A stretch of DNA of 5,931 nt from Streptomyces sp. (GTDB lineage: Bacteria; Actinomycetota; Actinomycetes; Streptomycetales; Streptomycetaceae). The position numbers and the translations under genes were made by a program. Below, in pieces: positions 1 to 5,245 of this stretch (its first letter is position 1; each line of letters starts with the position of its first letter). Location of the stretch: NCBI GenBank assembly GCA_003519485.1, contig DOWQ01000526.1, positions 1 through 5,931 on the forward strand, read 5' to 3'. The notes under the pieces were generated by a model. It saw only the letters and a list, made by a program, of their open reading frames with translations, did no database searches and was not told the DNA's origin.

Positions 1-126
1 GGCGGCGGTGCCGGTGAACGCCGCACCCGGCAGGGCGGCCGCGGCGGCGCCGGCCCCGATCAGCTTGAGGAACTGGGCCCGTCCGATCCGGGGGCCGGGC
101 GGAATGGGACAGCAGGCGTCGCACAT
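1..126 (-). CDS. N-terminal fragment of a secreted or membrane-anchored protein of unknown function (partial, runs off the left edge)
   Basis: Reading leftward from the ATG at 126 gives 42 codons without a stop to the window edge. The product begins MCDACCPIPPGPRIGRAQF, continues with LKLIGAG, then a run of five alanines, then LPGAAFTGTAA. This looks like an export signal: a short charged stretch (R13, R16, K21), a hydrophobic Ala/Gly/Leu core at about residues 22-36, and possible AxA-like cleavage sites near the visible end. The stretch GRAQFLK aligns with the Tat consensus S-R-R-x-F-L-K but has Ala17 where the second arginine should be. Three cysteines (C2, C5, C6) precede it. The start is supported by a GGAG six bases upstream. 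The gene diverges from the transporter operon, so shared regulation is possible but unproven. The mature protein lies outside the window and I cannot name its family. A non-cleaved membrane anchor is an alternative to a cleaved signal. Confidence 0.72.
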   Translation of the reverse strand, partial: MCDACCPIPPGPRIGRAQFLKLIGAGAAAAALPGAAFTGTAA

Positions 127-132
127 GAATGA

Positions 133-136
133 CTCC
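133..136 (-). promoter_or_regulatory. Ribosome binding site of the leftward gene
   Basis: On the minus strand the sequence ACGGAGTCATTC precedes the ATG at 126. The GGAG core is complementary to the 3' end of 16S rRNA and lies six bases from the start codon. It is the main reason for choosing this start. Confidence 0.6.
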
Positions 137-165
137 GTAAAAGGTGAGGAACGGCCAGCCGCGAT

Positions 166-215
166 GGAGGACGAGGAGAAGGAGGAACCGGGAGAAGGGA
201 ACAAGGGGCCGGGGA
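166..215 (+). other. Purine-rich tract (pyrimidine-rich in the leader of the leftward gene)
   Basis: Of these 50 bases, 44 are purines on the plus strand, in DNA that is otherwise balanced between G and C. If the promoter at 272-299 is real, the tract would be transcribed as a C/U-rich, poorly structured stretch of the leftward gene's 5' leader. Function is unknown. It could be an unstructured leader segment or chance compositional bias. Confidence 0.45.
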
Positions 216-217
216 TC

Positions 218-242
218 GCCTCGGCCTGTCCGGGCCGGAGGC
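218..242. repeat. Short inverted repeat in the leader of the leftward gene
   Basis: GCCTC-GGCC (218-226) pairs with GGCC-G-GAGGC (233-242), giving a nine-base-pair stem with one bulged G and a loop of six bases. No T-tract follows on either strand, so I do not call it an intrinsic terminator. It would lie about 25-45 nt into a transcript from the minus-strand promoter candidate. Confidence 0.4.
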
Positions 243-270
243 CCTGACGGGCATTCAAACGGTGATCGAA

Positions 271-282
271 CGCTATACAGCG
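271..282. repeat. Near-palindrome CGCTATACAGCG overlapping the candidate -10
   Basis: CGCT (271-274) and AGCG (279-282) are perfect inverted arms, and the central TA also matches, so 10 of 12 positions are symmetric. The element covers the -10 hexamer of the minus-strand promoter candidate. Dimeric repressors often bind at such positions. Because a -10 is itself T/A rich, part of the symmetry may be coincidental. Confidence 0.35.
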
Positions 283-299
283 CAAATCTGGACGGTCAA
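272..299 (-). promoter_or_regulatory. Candidate sigma70-like promoter for the leftward gene
   Basis: On the minus strand, TTGACC (299-294) matches the -35 consensus TTGACA at five of six positions. It is followed after 16 bases by TATAGC (277-272), which matches the first four positions of TATAAT. This is the best -35/-10 pair I found in the intergenic region. A transcript would start near 265 and carry a leader of roughly 139 nt. The -10 lacks the conserved final T, so strength is uncertain. Confidence 0.42.
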
Positions 300-341
300 G
301 ATCCGTGCACGCCGAAAGAACCCATCCCTTCGGTCGTCGGA

Positions 342-359
342 AGCGACAGATTGTCCGCT
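342..359. repeat. Imperfect palindrome AGC-GACA-GAT-TGTC-C-GCT, possible operator
   Basis: GACA (345-348) and TGTC (352-355) are perfect inverted arms around GAT. The symmetry extends outward to AGC (342-344) and GCT (357-359), with one extra C at 356. This is the size and style of a helix-turn-helix regulator site. It sits about 40 bp upstream of the minus-strand -35 and about 245 bp upstream of the binding-protein gene, so it could serve either gene. I do not recognise it as a named regulator's consensus. Confidence 0.33.
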
Positions 360-429
360 CATGGGCCGCTGCTGACGTGCCGTCGCACAACGGCGAGGCA
401 GACCGTTCTGTCTCGTGCGGCGGCGCGCT

Positions 430-478
430 GCTCCGGCACCGCTCCGGCAGGCTCCCGCGCCGCTCCCGTGGCTGCTCC
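430..478 (+). repeat. Five GCTCC pentamers spaced 10-12 bp apart
   Basis: GCTCC begins at 430, 441, 451, 462 and 474, giving steps of 11, 10, 11 and 12 bases, close to one turn of DNA. The first, second and fifth copies extend to GCTCCGG, and the decamer GCTGCTCCGG occurs at 427-436 and 471-480. The spacing is not a multiple of three, so a protein repeat does not explain it. It lies 125-175 bp upstream of the binding-protein start codon. Stacked activator or repressor binding is one reading. Duplication decay or GC-rich chance is another. Confidence 0.35.
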
Positions 479-554
479 GGTTGGGGCAATCGGGCGGTTC
501 TGGGCCGCCGCCCGCGCGTACCGGCCGGAGAAGCTCCTTATGTCCGACTTCTGA

Positions 555-563
555 TGTTATTTA
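555..563 (+). promoter_or_regulatory. Weak candidate promoter element (extended -10) for the transporter operon
   Basis: An AT-rich island at 552-570 stands out in GC-rich surroundings. Within it TGT-TATTTA has the TGn of an extended -10 and matches TATAAT at three of six positions. The -35 position (about 535-540, TCCTTA) is poor. A start near 570 would leave a leader of about 33 nt ending in a strong ribosome binding site. The location is more convincing than the hexamer match. The true promoter may use an alternative sigma factor or lie further upstream. Confidence 0.22.
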
Positions 564-590
564 AGTACAAGCGGAAGCCCGGACTCTCTG

Positions 591-596
591 AGGAGG
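591..596 (+). promoter_or_regulatory. Strong ribosome binding site of the solute-binding protein gene
   Basis: AGGAGG lies six bases before the ATG at 603. It is a perfect Shine-Dalgarno core and fixes the start codon. It is the strongest site in the operon, consistent with the excess of binding protein over membrane subunits usual for ABC importers. Confidence 0.85.
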
Positions 597-602
597 CACC
601 TT

Positions 603-2234
603 ATGCGCGGAGCCACGCATGCCAAGTGGGCCGCCTGCGCGATGGCCGTCGCGCTCGCGGCGACCGCCTGCGGCGGGGGCGGTGAGGGCGGTGGTGAGGG
701 CGGCGACGGCACGGGGGTGCTGAGCTCGTCCTGGGGTGACCCGCAGAACCCGCTGGAGCCCGCGAACACCAACGAGGTCCAGGGCGGCAAGGTCCTCGAC
801 ATGATCTTCCGCGGCCTGAAGCGGTACGACCCGGAGACCGGTGAGGCGAAGGACATGCTCGCCGAGAAGATCGTGACCGACGACTCGCAGAACTTCACGG
901 TCACGGTCAAGGACGGCTGGACCTTCAGCAACGGCCAGCCGGTCACCGCCGAGTCCTTCGTCGACGCCTGGAACTACGGGGCCCACATCGAGAACCGGCA
1001 GAAGAACGCGTACTTCTTCGAGTACATCGAGGGCTACGACGAGGTCCACCCGGCCGAGGGCAAGCCCACCGCCGAGAGCCTGTCCGGGCTGAAGGTCAAG
1101 GACAAGCAGACATTCACGGTCGAGCTCAACCAGAAGTTCTCCACCTGGCCCGAGACGCTCGGTTACAACGCCTACGCCCCGCTGCCGAAGGCGTTCTTCG
1201 ACGACCACGACGCCTGGGTGGAGAAGCCCGTCGGCAACGGCCCGTACCAGGTGGAGTCGTACACCAAGGGCTCACAGATGAAGCTCCGCAAGTGGGAGGA
1301 CTACCCCGGCCCGGACGAGGCGCGGAACGGCGGCGTGGACCTCAAGGTCTACACCGACAACAACGCCGCCTACACCGATCTGATGGCCGGCAACCTCGAC
1401 CTCGCCGACGACATCCCCGCCTCCCAGCTCCAGAACGTCGAGAGCGACCTCGGCGACCGCTACATCAACGAGCCGGCCGGCATCATCCAGACCCTCGCCT
1501 TCCCCTTCTACGACGACGGCTGGGGCGAGGGCAAGGAGATGCTGCGGAAGGGCATCTCCCGGGCCATCAACCGCAAGCAGATCACCGAGCAGATCTACCA
1601 CGGGACCCGCACCCCCGCCACCGACTGGACCTCCCCCGTGCTGGGGAAGAAGGGCGGCTACACGGCCGGTCTGTGCGGCGAGTCCTGCACGTACGACCCC
1701 AAGGCGGCGAAGCGGCTCATCGAGAAGGCCGGCGGCCTGCCCGGCGGCAAGGTTTCGCTCTCCTCGAACGTCGACACCGGCTCGCACCGGGTCTGGCTCG
1801 ACGCCGTCTGCAACAGCGTCAACAACGCGCTGGGCAAGGACAGTGCCTGCACCGTCAACCCGGTCGGCACCTTCGCGGACTACCGCAACCAGATCGGCGA
1901 CGAGCGGATGAAGGGCCCCTTCCGGGCGGGCTGGCAGATGGACTACCCGCTGATCCAGAACTTCCTGCAGCCGCTCTACTACACCGACGCCTCCTCGAAC
2001 GACGGCCACTGGAGCAACAAGAAGTTCGACGGCCTCATCGACGACGCCAACGCCCAGAGCGACACGGCCAAGGCCGTGCAGACCTTCCAGAAGGCCGAAC
2101 AGGTCCTCGCCGAGGAGATGCCGGCCATCCCGCTCTGGTACCAGAACGGCAGCGCCGGCCACTCGGAGCGGCTCTCCGACGTGAAGCTCAACCCCTTCAG
2201 CGTCCCCGTCTACGAGCAGATCAAAGTCGGCTGA
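603..2234 (+). CDS. Lipoprotein solute-binding protein of an Opp/Dpp-type peptide ABC importer (SBP_bac_5 family)
   Basis: This 543-residue extracellular receptor should capture a peptide-like ligand and deliver it to the permeases encoded next. Residues 1-22 are a lipoprotein signal peptide with K8 and a hydrophobic core. The lipobox-like ATAC places the lipidated cysteine at C23, with Ala rather than the usual Leu at -3. A Gly/Glu-rich tether follows (24-38). The mature part matches the DppA/OppA fold: the GWTFSNGQPVTAESFVDAW region (105-123), GNGPYQVESY (211-220), RKGISRAINRKQI (315-327, corresponding to the family's RxAlxxAIDR segment) and GWQMDYPLIQNFLQPLYY (443-460). Length matches the family norm (E. 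coli OppA is 543 residues). Four mature cysteines, C358/C362 and C403/C416, could form disulfides outside the cell. The first-gene position and perfect ribosome binding site fit high expression. Family assignment is firm. The ligand is not known; a BldK-like role in peptide signalling is possible but nothing here shows it. Confidence 0.95.
   Translation: MRGATHAKWAACAMAVALAATACGGGGEGGGEGGDGTGVLSSSWGDPQNPLEPANTNEVQGGKVLDMIFRGLKRYDPETGEAKDMLAEKIVTDDSQNFTVTVKDGWTFSNGQPVTAESFVDAWNYGAHIENRQKNAYFFEYIEGYDEVHPAEGKPTAESLSGLKVKDKQTFTVELNQKFSTWPETLGYNAYAPLPKAFFDDHDAWVEKPVGNGPYQVESYTKGSQMKLRKWEDYPGPDEARNGGVDLKVYTDNNAAYTDLMAGNLDLADDIPASQLQNVESDLGDRYINEPAGIIQTLAFPFYDDGWGEGKEMLRKGISRAINRKQITEQIYHGTRTPATDWTSPVLGKKGGYTAGLCGESCTYDPKAAKRLIEKAGGLPGGKVSLSSNVDTGSHRVWLDAVCNSVNNALGKDSACTVNPVGTFADYRNQIGDERMKGPFRAGWQMDYPLIQNFLQPLYYTDASSNDGHWSNKKFDGLIDDANAQSDTAKAVQTFQKAEQVLAEEMPAIPLWYQNGSAGHSERLSDVKLNPFSVPVYEQIKVG
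681..704 (+). repeat. Tandem 12-bp repeat in the lipoprotein tether
   Basis: Two in-frame copies, GGTGAGGGCGGT (681-692) and GGTGAGGGCGGC (693-704), differ only at the last base and encode the Gly-Glu-Gly-Gly tether behind the lipidated cysteine. Tandem repeats of this kind can gain or lose units by slippage, which here would change tether length in steps of four residues without a frameshift. Confidence 0.7.
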
Positions 2235-2242
2235 CCGCCCCG

Positions 2243-2260
2243 CCGGTGCCGCACCACCGG
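2243..2260. repeat. Inverted repeat between the binding-protein and first permease genes
   Basis: CCGGTG (2243-2248) and CACCGG (2255-2260) form a six-base-pair stem around the loop CCGCAC, with a possible extra G-T pair outside. It lies 9 nt after the stop of the binding-protein gene and 28 nt before the permease start. No T-tract follows. Hairpins at this junction in other importer operons protect the upstream mRNA or partly block transcription, raising binding protein over membrane subunits. That role is inferred here. Confidence 0.5.
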
Positions 2261-2277
2261 TGACGAACCACGACCGC

Positions 2278-2282
2278 GGGAG
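2278..2282 (+). promoter_or_regulatory. Ribosome binding site of the first permease gene
   Basis: GGGAG lies six bases before the ATG at 2289. It supports this start, which also gives the amphipathic MGRYVIRRLLQ N-terminus characteristic of this permease family. Confidence 0.65.
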
Positions 2283-2288
2283 CACCCC

Positions 2289-3212
2289 ATGGGACGTTAT
2301 GTGATCCGGCGGCTGCTGCAGATGATCCCGGTGTTCGTCGGCAGCACCTTCCTGATCTTCGTCATGGTGTACGCGCTCGGCGACCCCGTCGCGGCCCTCT
2401 TCGGCGACCGGGCGCCCGACCCGGCCACGGCCGCCCGCATCCGCGCGGAGCTCTACCTCGACCAGCCGCTGTGGAAGCAGTACCTGCACTACATGGGGCA
2501 AATCTTCCGCGGCGACTTCGGGACCGCCTTCAACGGCCAGAAGGTCACCGAGCTGATGGCCACGGCCTTCCCCGTCACCCTGCGGCTGACCCTGATCGCC
2601 GTCGTGATCGAGATGATCGTCGGCATCGTGCTCGGCGTGGTCAGCGGGATGCGGCGCGGCCGGAGCGTCGACACCACGCTGCTCTTCCTCACCCTGGTCG
2701 TCATCTCCGTCCCCACCTTCGTCACCGGCTATCTGCTCCAGTTCCTCTTCGGGGTGAAGTGGGGGATCGTCCGGCCGTCCGTCTCCTCCGACGCCACCTT
2801 CGGCGAGCTGCTGCTGCCCGGCGTCGTGCTCGCCCTGGTGTCGCTGGCGTACGTCACCCGGCTGACCCGTACCTCCATCGTGGAGAACGTCCGCGGCGAC
2901 TACGTCCGCACCGCCGTCGCCAAGGGGCTGAGACGGCGCCGGGTCATCGTCCGGCACCTGCTGCGCAACTCGCTGATCCCCGTGGTGACCTTCATCGGCA
3001 CCGACGTCGGCGCTCTGATGGGCGGGGCCATCGTCACCGAGCGGATCTTCAACATCCACGGCGTCGGCTTCCAGCTCTACCAGGGCGTCCTGCGCAACAA
3101 CGCTCCGACGGTCGTCGGCTTCGTCACCATCCTGGTGATCGTCTTCCTGCTGGCCAACCTGTTCGTCGACCTCCTATACGCCGTGCTCGACCCGAGGATC
3201 CGCTATGCCTGA
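2289..3212 (+). CDS. Peptide ABC transporter permease, OppB/DppB type
   Basis: This 307-residue inner-membrane protein would form one half of the translocation channel. It opens with MGRYVIRRLLQMIPV, the usual start of OppB/DppB proteins. Hydrophobic segments lie near residues 9-29, 95-119, 130-155, 174-193, 232-249 and 275-299, matching six transmembrane helices. The outer-loop family motif LYLDQPLWKQYLHYMGQIF is at 55-73, with GDFG at 75-78. The ATPase-contacting EAA loop spans about 204-231 (DYVRTAVAKGL, conserved G213, closing P231), and ERIFNIHGVG (251-260) is the motif usually seen as E-x-x-F-x-x-P-G-x-G, here with H257 in place of proline. The protein ends in DPRIRYA, as family members do. 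It follows the binding-protein gene by 54 nt and overlaps the next gene by 8 nt, so it is cotranscribed. The assignment to the B-type rather than C-type permease is secure; Opp versus Dpp is not. Confidence 0.95.
   Translation: MGRYVIRRLLQMIPVFVGSTFLIFVMVYALGDPVAALFGDRAPDPATAARIRAELYLDQPLWKQYLHYMGQIFRGDFGTAFNGQKVTELMATAFPVTLRLTLIAVVIEMIVGIVLGVVSGMRRGRSVDTTLLFLTLVVISVPTFVTGYLLQFLFGVKWGIVRPSVSSDATFGELLLPGVVLALVSLAYVTRLTRTSIVENVRGDYVRTAVAKGLRRRRVIVRHLLRNSLIPVVTFIGTDVGALMGGAIVTERIFNIHGVGFQLYQGVLRNNAPTVVGFVTILVIVFLLANLFVDLLYAVLDPRIRYA
3194..3198 (+). promoter_or_regulatory. Ribosome binding site of the second permease gene, inside the first
   Basis: GAGGA sits six bases before the ATG at 3205, within the last codons of the upstream permease gene. 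With the 8-nt gene overlap it indicates translational coupling of the two channel subunits, and it supports this start over the in-frame ATG at codon 24. Confidence 0.6.
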
Positions 3213-4188
3213 GCCGCAGACCCCCAAGGCGGCCGTCGCCCCCACGGGCAGCGGCGGGGCGACCGATCTCGCCATGAGCGAGGCGGAGGCCCTGGAACGC
3301 GGCCCCGGCGACGGCGGGGCGCCCGGCGGGCCGGCCACCGGCCGGCCGCGCAGCCTCTGGTCGGACGCCTGGCGCGAGTTGCGCCGCAACCCGGTCTTCA
3401 TCCTCTCCGCGCTGCTGATCCTGTTTCTCGTGGTGATCTCGATCTGGCCGCAGCTCATCGTCTCCACCAACCCGCTCCACTGCGAGCTGGCCAGGTCGCA
3501 GCGCGGCCGCGAGCCCGGCCACCCGTTCGGCTTCGACACCCAGGGCTGCGACGTCTACGCCCGTACCGTGTACGGCGCCCGGGCCTCGGTCACCGTCGGC
3601 ATCTGCGCGACCCTCGGCGTCGCCCTGCTCGGCAGCCTCGTCGGCGGCCTGGCCGGCTTCTTCGGAGGCTGGGCCGACGCCCTGCTCTCCCGGGGCGCGG
3701 ACATCTTCTTCGGCATCCCGGTGATCCTCGGCGGCCTGGTCTTCCTCTCCGTGGTCACCAGCACCACGGTCTGGCCCGTCGTCGGCTTCATCGTGCTGCT
3801 GGGCTGGCCGCAGATCGCCCGTATCGCCCGCGGCGCGGTGATCACCGCCAAGGAGAACGACTACGTGCAGGCGGCCCGCGCGCTCGGTGCGAGCAACACC
3901 CGGATGCTGCTGCGGCACGTGGCGCCCAACGCCGTCGCCCCGGTGATCGTCGTCGCCACCATTGCGCTCGGTACGTACATCGCGCTGGAGGCCACGCTGT
4001 CGTTCCTCGGTGTCGGGCTGCGGCCGCCGACCGTCTCCTGGGGGATCGACGTCTCCAACGCCGCCTCCCACATCCGCAACTCCCCGCACATGCTGCTCTG
4101 GCCGGCCGGGGCCCTGAGCGTCACGGTGCTCGCCTTCATCATGCTCGGCGACGCGGTGCGCGACGCCCTCGACCCCAAGCTGCGCTGA
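3205..4188 (+). CDS. Peptide ABC transporter permease, OppC/DppC type
   Basis: This 327-residue membrane protein would form the second half of the channel. Residues 1-48 are a Gly/Pro/Ala-rich extension, probably disordered in the cytoplasm. LWSDAWRELRRNPVFILSA (51-69) is the standard OppC/DppC entry into the first membrane helix (about 63-82). HPFGFDTQGCDVYARTVYGAR (split around 106-126) matches the family's FGTDxxGRDxxSRxxYGAR motif, with C115 where arginine is usual. C93 lies in the same outer loop. Further helices lie near 128-153, 165-185, 189-207, 243-265 and 296-316. The EAA loop spans about 217-246 (ENDYVQAARALGAS, conserved G228, P241), followed by EATLSFLGVGLRPP (262-275). It ends DPKLR, as family members do. 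The start is fixed by the ribosome binding site and by overlap with the upstream stop. The alternative ATG at codon 24 would only shorten the extension. Confidence 0.94.
   Translation: MPEPQTPKAAVAPTGSGGATDLAMSEAEALERGPGDGGAPGGPATGRPRSLWSDAWRELRRNPVFILSALLILFLVVISIWPQLIVSTNPLHCELARSQRGREPGHPFGFDTQGCDVYARTVYGARASVTVGICATLGVALLGSLVGGLAGFFGGWADALLSRGADIFFGIPVILGGLVFLSVVTSTTVWPVVGFIVLLGWPQIARIARGAVITAKENDYVQAARALGASNTRMLLRHVAPNAVAPVIVVATIALGTYIALEATLSFLGVGLRPPTVSWGIDVSNAASHIRNSPHMLLWPAGALSVTVLAFIMLGDAVRDALDPKLR
3329..3347. repeat. Perfect 8-bp inverted repeat early in the second permease gene
   Basis: The octamer GGCCGGCC occurs at 3329-3336 and 3340-3347, separated only by ACC. Each copy is self-complementary, so together they can form an eight-base-pair all-G/C stem with a three-base loop. 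It falls in the part encoding the low-complexity extension (codons 42-48), where protein constraint is probably low. It may be only a consequence of Gly/Pro/Ala/Arg codons in GC-rich DNA, but the hairpin would be very stable. Confidence 0.6.
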
Positions 4189-4192
4189 GGAG
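4188..4192 (+). promoter_or_regulatory. Ribosome binding site of the first ATPase gene
   Basis: AGGAG starts on the last base of the permease stop codon and lies eight bases before the ATG at 4201. The stop, ribosome binding site and start fall within 18 bases, so a terminating ribosome could reinitiate. Confidence 0.7.
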
Positions 4193-4200
4193 CCGCCACC

Positions 4201-5245
4201 ATGCCCACGACCGCGACGACGACCGAGGAGGCCCGGGCCGAGGAGTACCGGGGCGCGCTGCTCGAGGTACGCGACCTCCAGGTCGAGTTCGCCACCCGGG
4301 ACGGCGTGGCCAAGGCCGTCAACGGCGTGAACTACCGGGTCGACGCGGGGGAGACGCTGGCGGTGCTCGGCGAGTCCGGCTCCGGGAAGTCGGTCACCGC
4401 GCAGGCCGTCATGGGCATTCTCGACAGCCCGCCGGGCCGGATCACCGGCGGCGAGATCCTCTTCCGCGGCCGCGACCTGCTGAAGGCCGGGCGCGAGGAG
4501 CGCCGCAAGGTGCGCGGCGCCCGGATGGCGATGATCTTCCAGGACGCGCTGTCCTCGCTGAACCCGGTACTCACCGTCGGCTACCAGCTCGGCGAGATGT
4601 TCGAGGTGCACCAGGGCGCCTCCCGCAAGGCGGCCCGGGCGAAGGCCGTGGAGCTGATGGAGCGGGTGCGCATCCCGGCGGCGGCGCGGCGGGTGACCGA
4701 CTACCCGCACCAGTTCTCCGGCGGGATGCGGCAGCGCATCATGATCGCGATGGCGATGGCCCTGGAACCGGACCTGATCATCGCCGACGAGCCGACCACC
4801 GCCCTGGACGTCACCGTGCAGGCCCAGGTGATGGACCTGCTCGCGGAGCTCCAGCGGGAGTACCGGATGGGGCTGATCCTGATCACCCACGACCTCGGGG
4901 TGGTCGCCGATGTCGCCGACAAGATCGCGGTGATGTACGCGGGCCGGATCGTGGAGACCGCTCCGGTGCACGAGCTGTACGCGCGACCTGCCCACCCGTA
5001 CACCCAGGGGCTGCTCGACTCCATCCCCCGGCTCGACCGGAAGGGGAAGCGGCTCTCCGCCATCAAGGGCCTGCCGCCGAACCTCATGGCGATCCCGCCG
5101 GGCTGCGAGTTCAACCCGCGCTGCCCCAGGGCCCAGGACGTCTGCCGCACCGACCGGCCGCCGCTCTACGCGGTCGCCGAGGCGGACGGTACGCCGCTGC
5201 CGGGCCGCGCCAGCGCCTGCCACTTCTGGAAGGACGAGCTCGCCG

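Larger units (their letters stand above)
127..602. other. 476-bp divergent intergenic region
   Basis: No convincing gene lies here. Open frames through it (for example 144-554 and 305-685 on the plus strand) lack a well-placed ribosome binding site, run into neighbouring genes or encode Arg/Pro/Ala-rich sequence typical of spurious high-GC frames. Both flanking genes point outward, so the region must hold at least one promoter for each direction. From left to right it contains a ribosome binding site (133-136, minus), a purine-rich tract (166-215), a short hairpin (218-242), a promoter candidate with an overlapping palindrome (271-299, minus), a second palindrome (342-359), phased GCTCC pentamers (430-478), an AT-rich island (552-570) and the ribosome binding site of the binding-protein gene (591-596). 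Its length is generous for two promoters alone and leaves room for regulator sites. Confidence 0.65.

Noticed and set aside
179..186. Perfect AAGGAGGA ribosome-binding-like sequence on the plus strand
   Set aside because: No start codon follows at usable spacing. It is part of the purine-rich tract.
164..247. Possible 27-residue acidic peptide (MEDEEKEEPGEG...) on the plus strand
   Set aside because: The acidic character simply reflects the purine-rich tract. The nearest GAGGA (146-150) is 13 bases from the ATG, and it would lie antisense to the leftward leader. Not supported.
60..254. 64-codon minus-strand frame starting close to the predicted leftward transcription start
   Set aside because: A leaderless upstream peptide is imaginable, but it overlaps the real gene by 67 bases in another frame and is Pro/Arg/Ser-rich without a ribosome binding site.
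144..554. 136-codon plus-strand open frame in the intergenic region
   Set aside because: No ribosome binding site at its start, Arg-rich then Ala-rich translation, and it spans candidate regulatory DNA of both neighbours.
2243..2260. Reading the hairpin as an intrinsic terminator ending the operon after the binding protein
   Set aside because: The stem is only six base pairs, no T-tract follows, and the downstream genes are obligate partners with no separate promoter that I can see.
1272..3059. 595-codon open frame on the minus strand across the binding protein and first permease
   Set aside because: Same artefact: acidic, repetitive translation with no domain, opposite to conserved genes.
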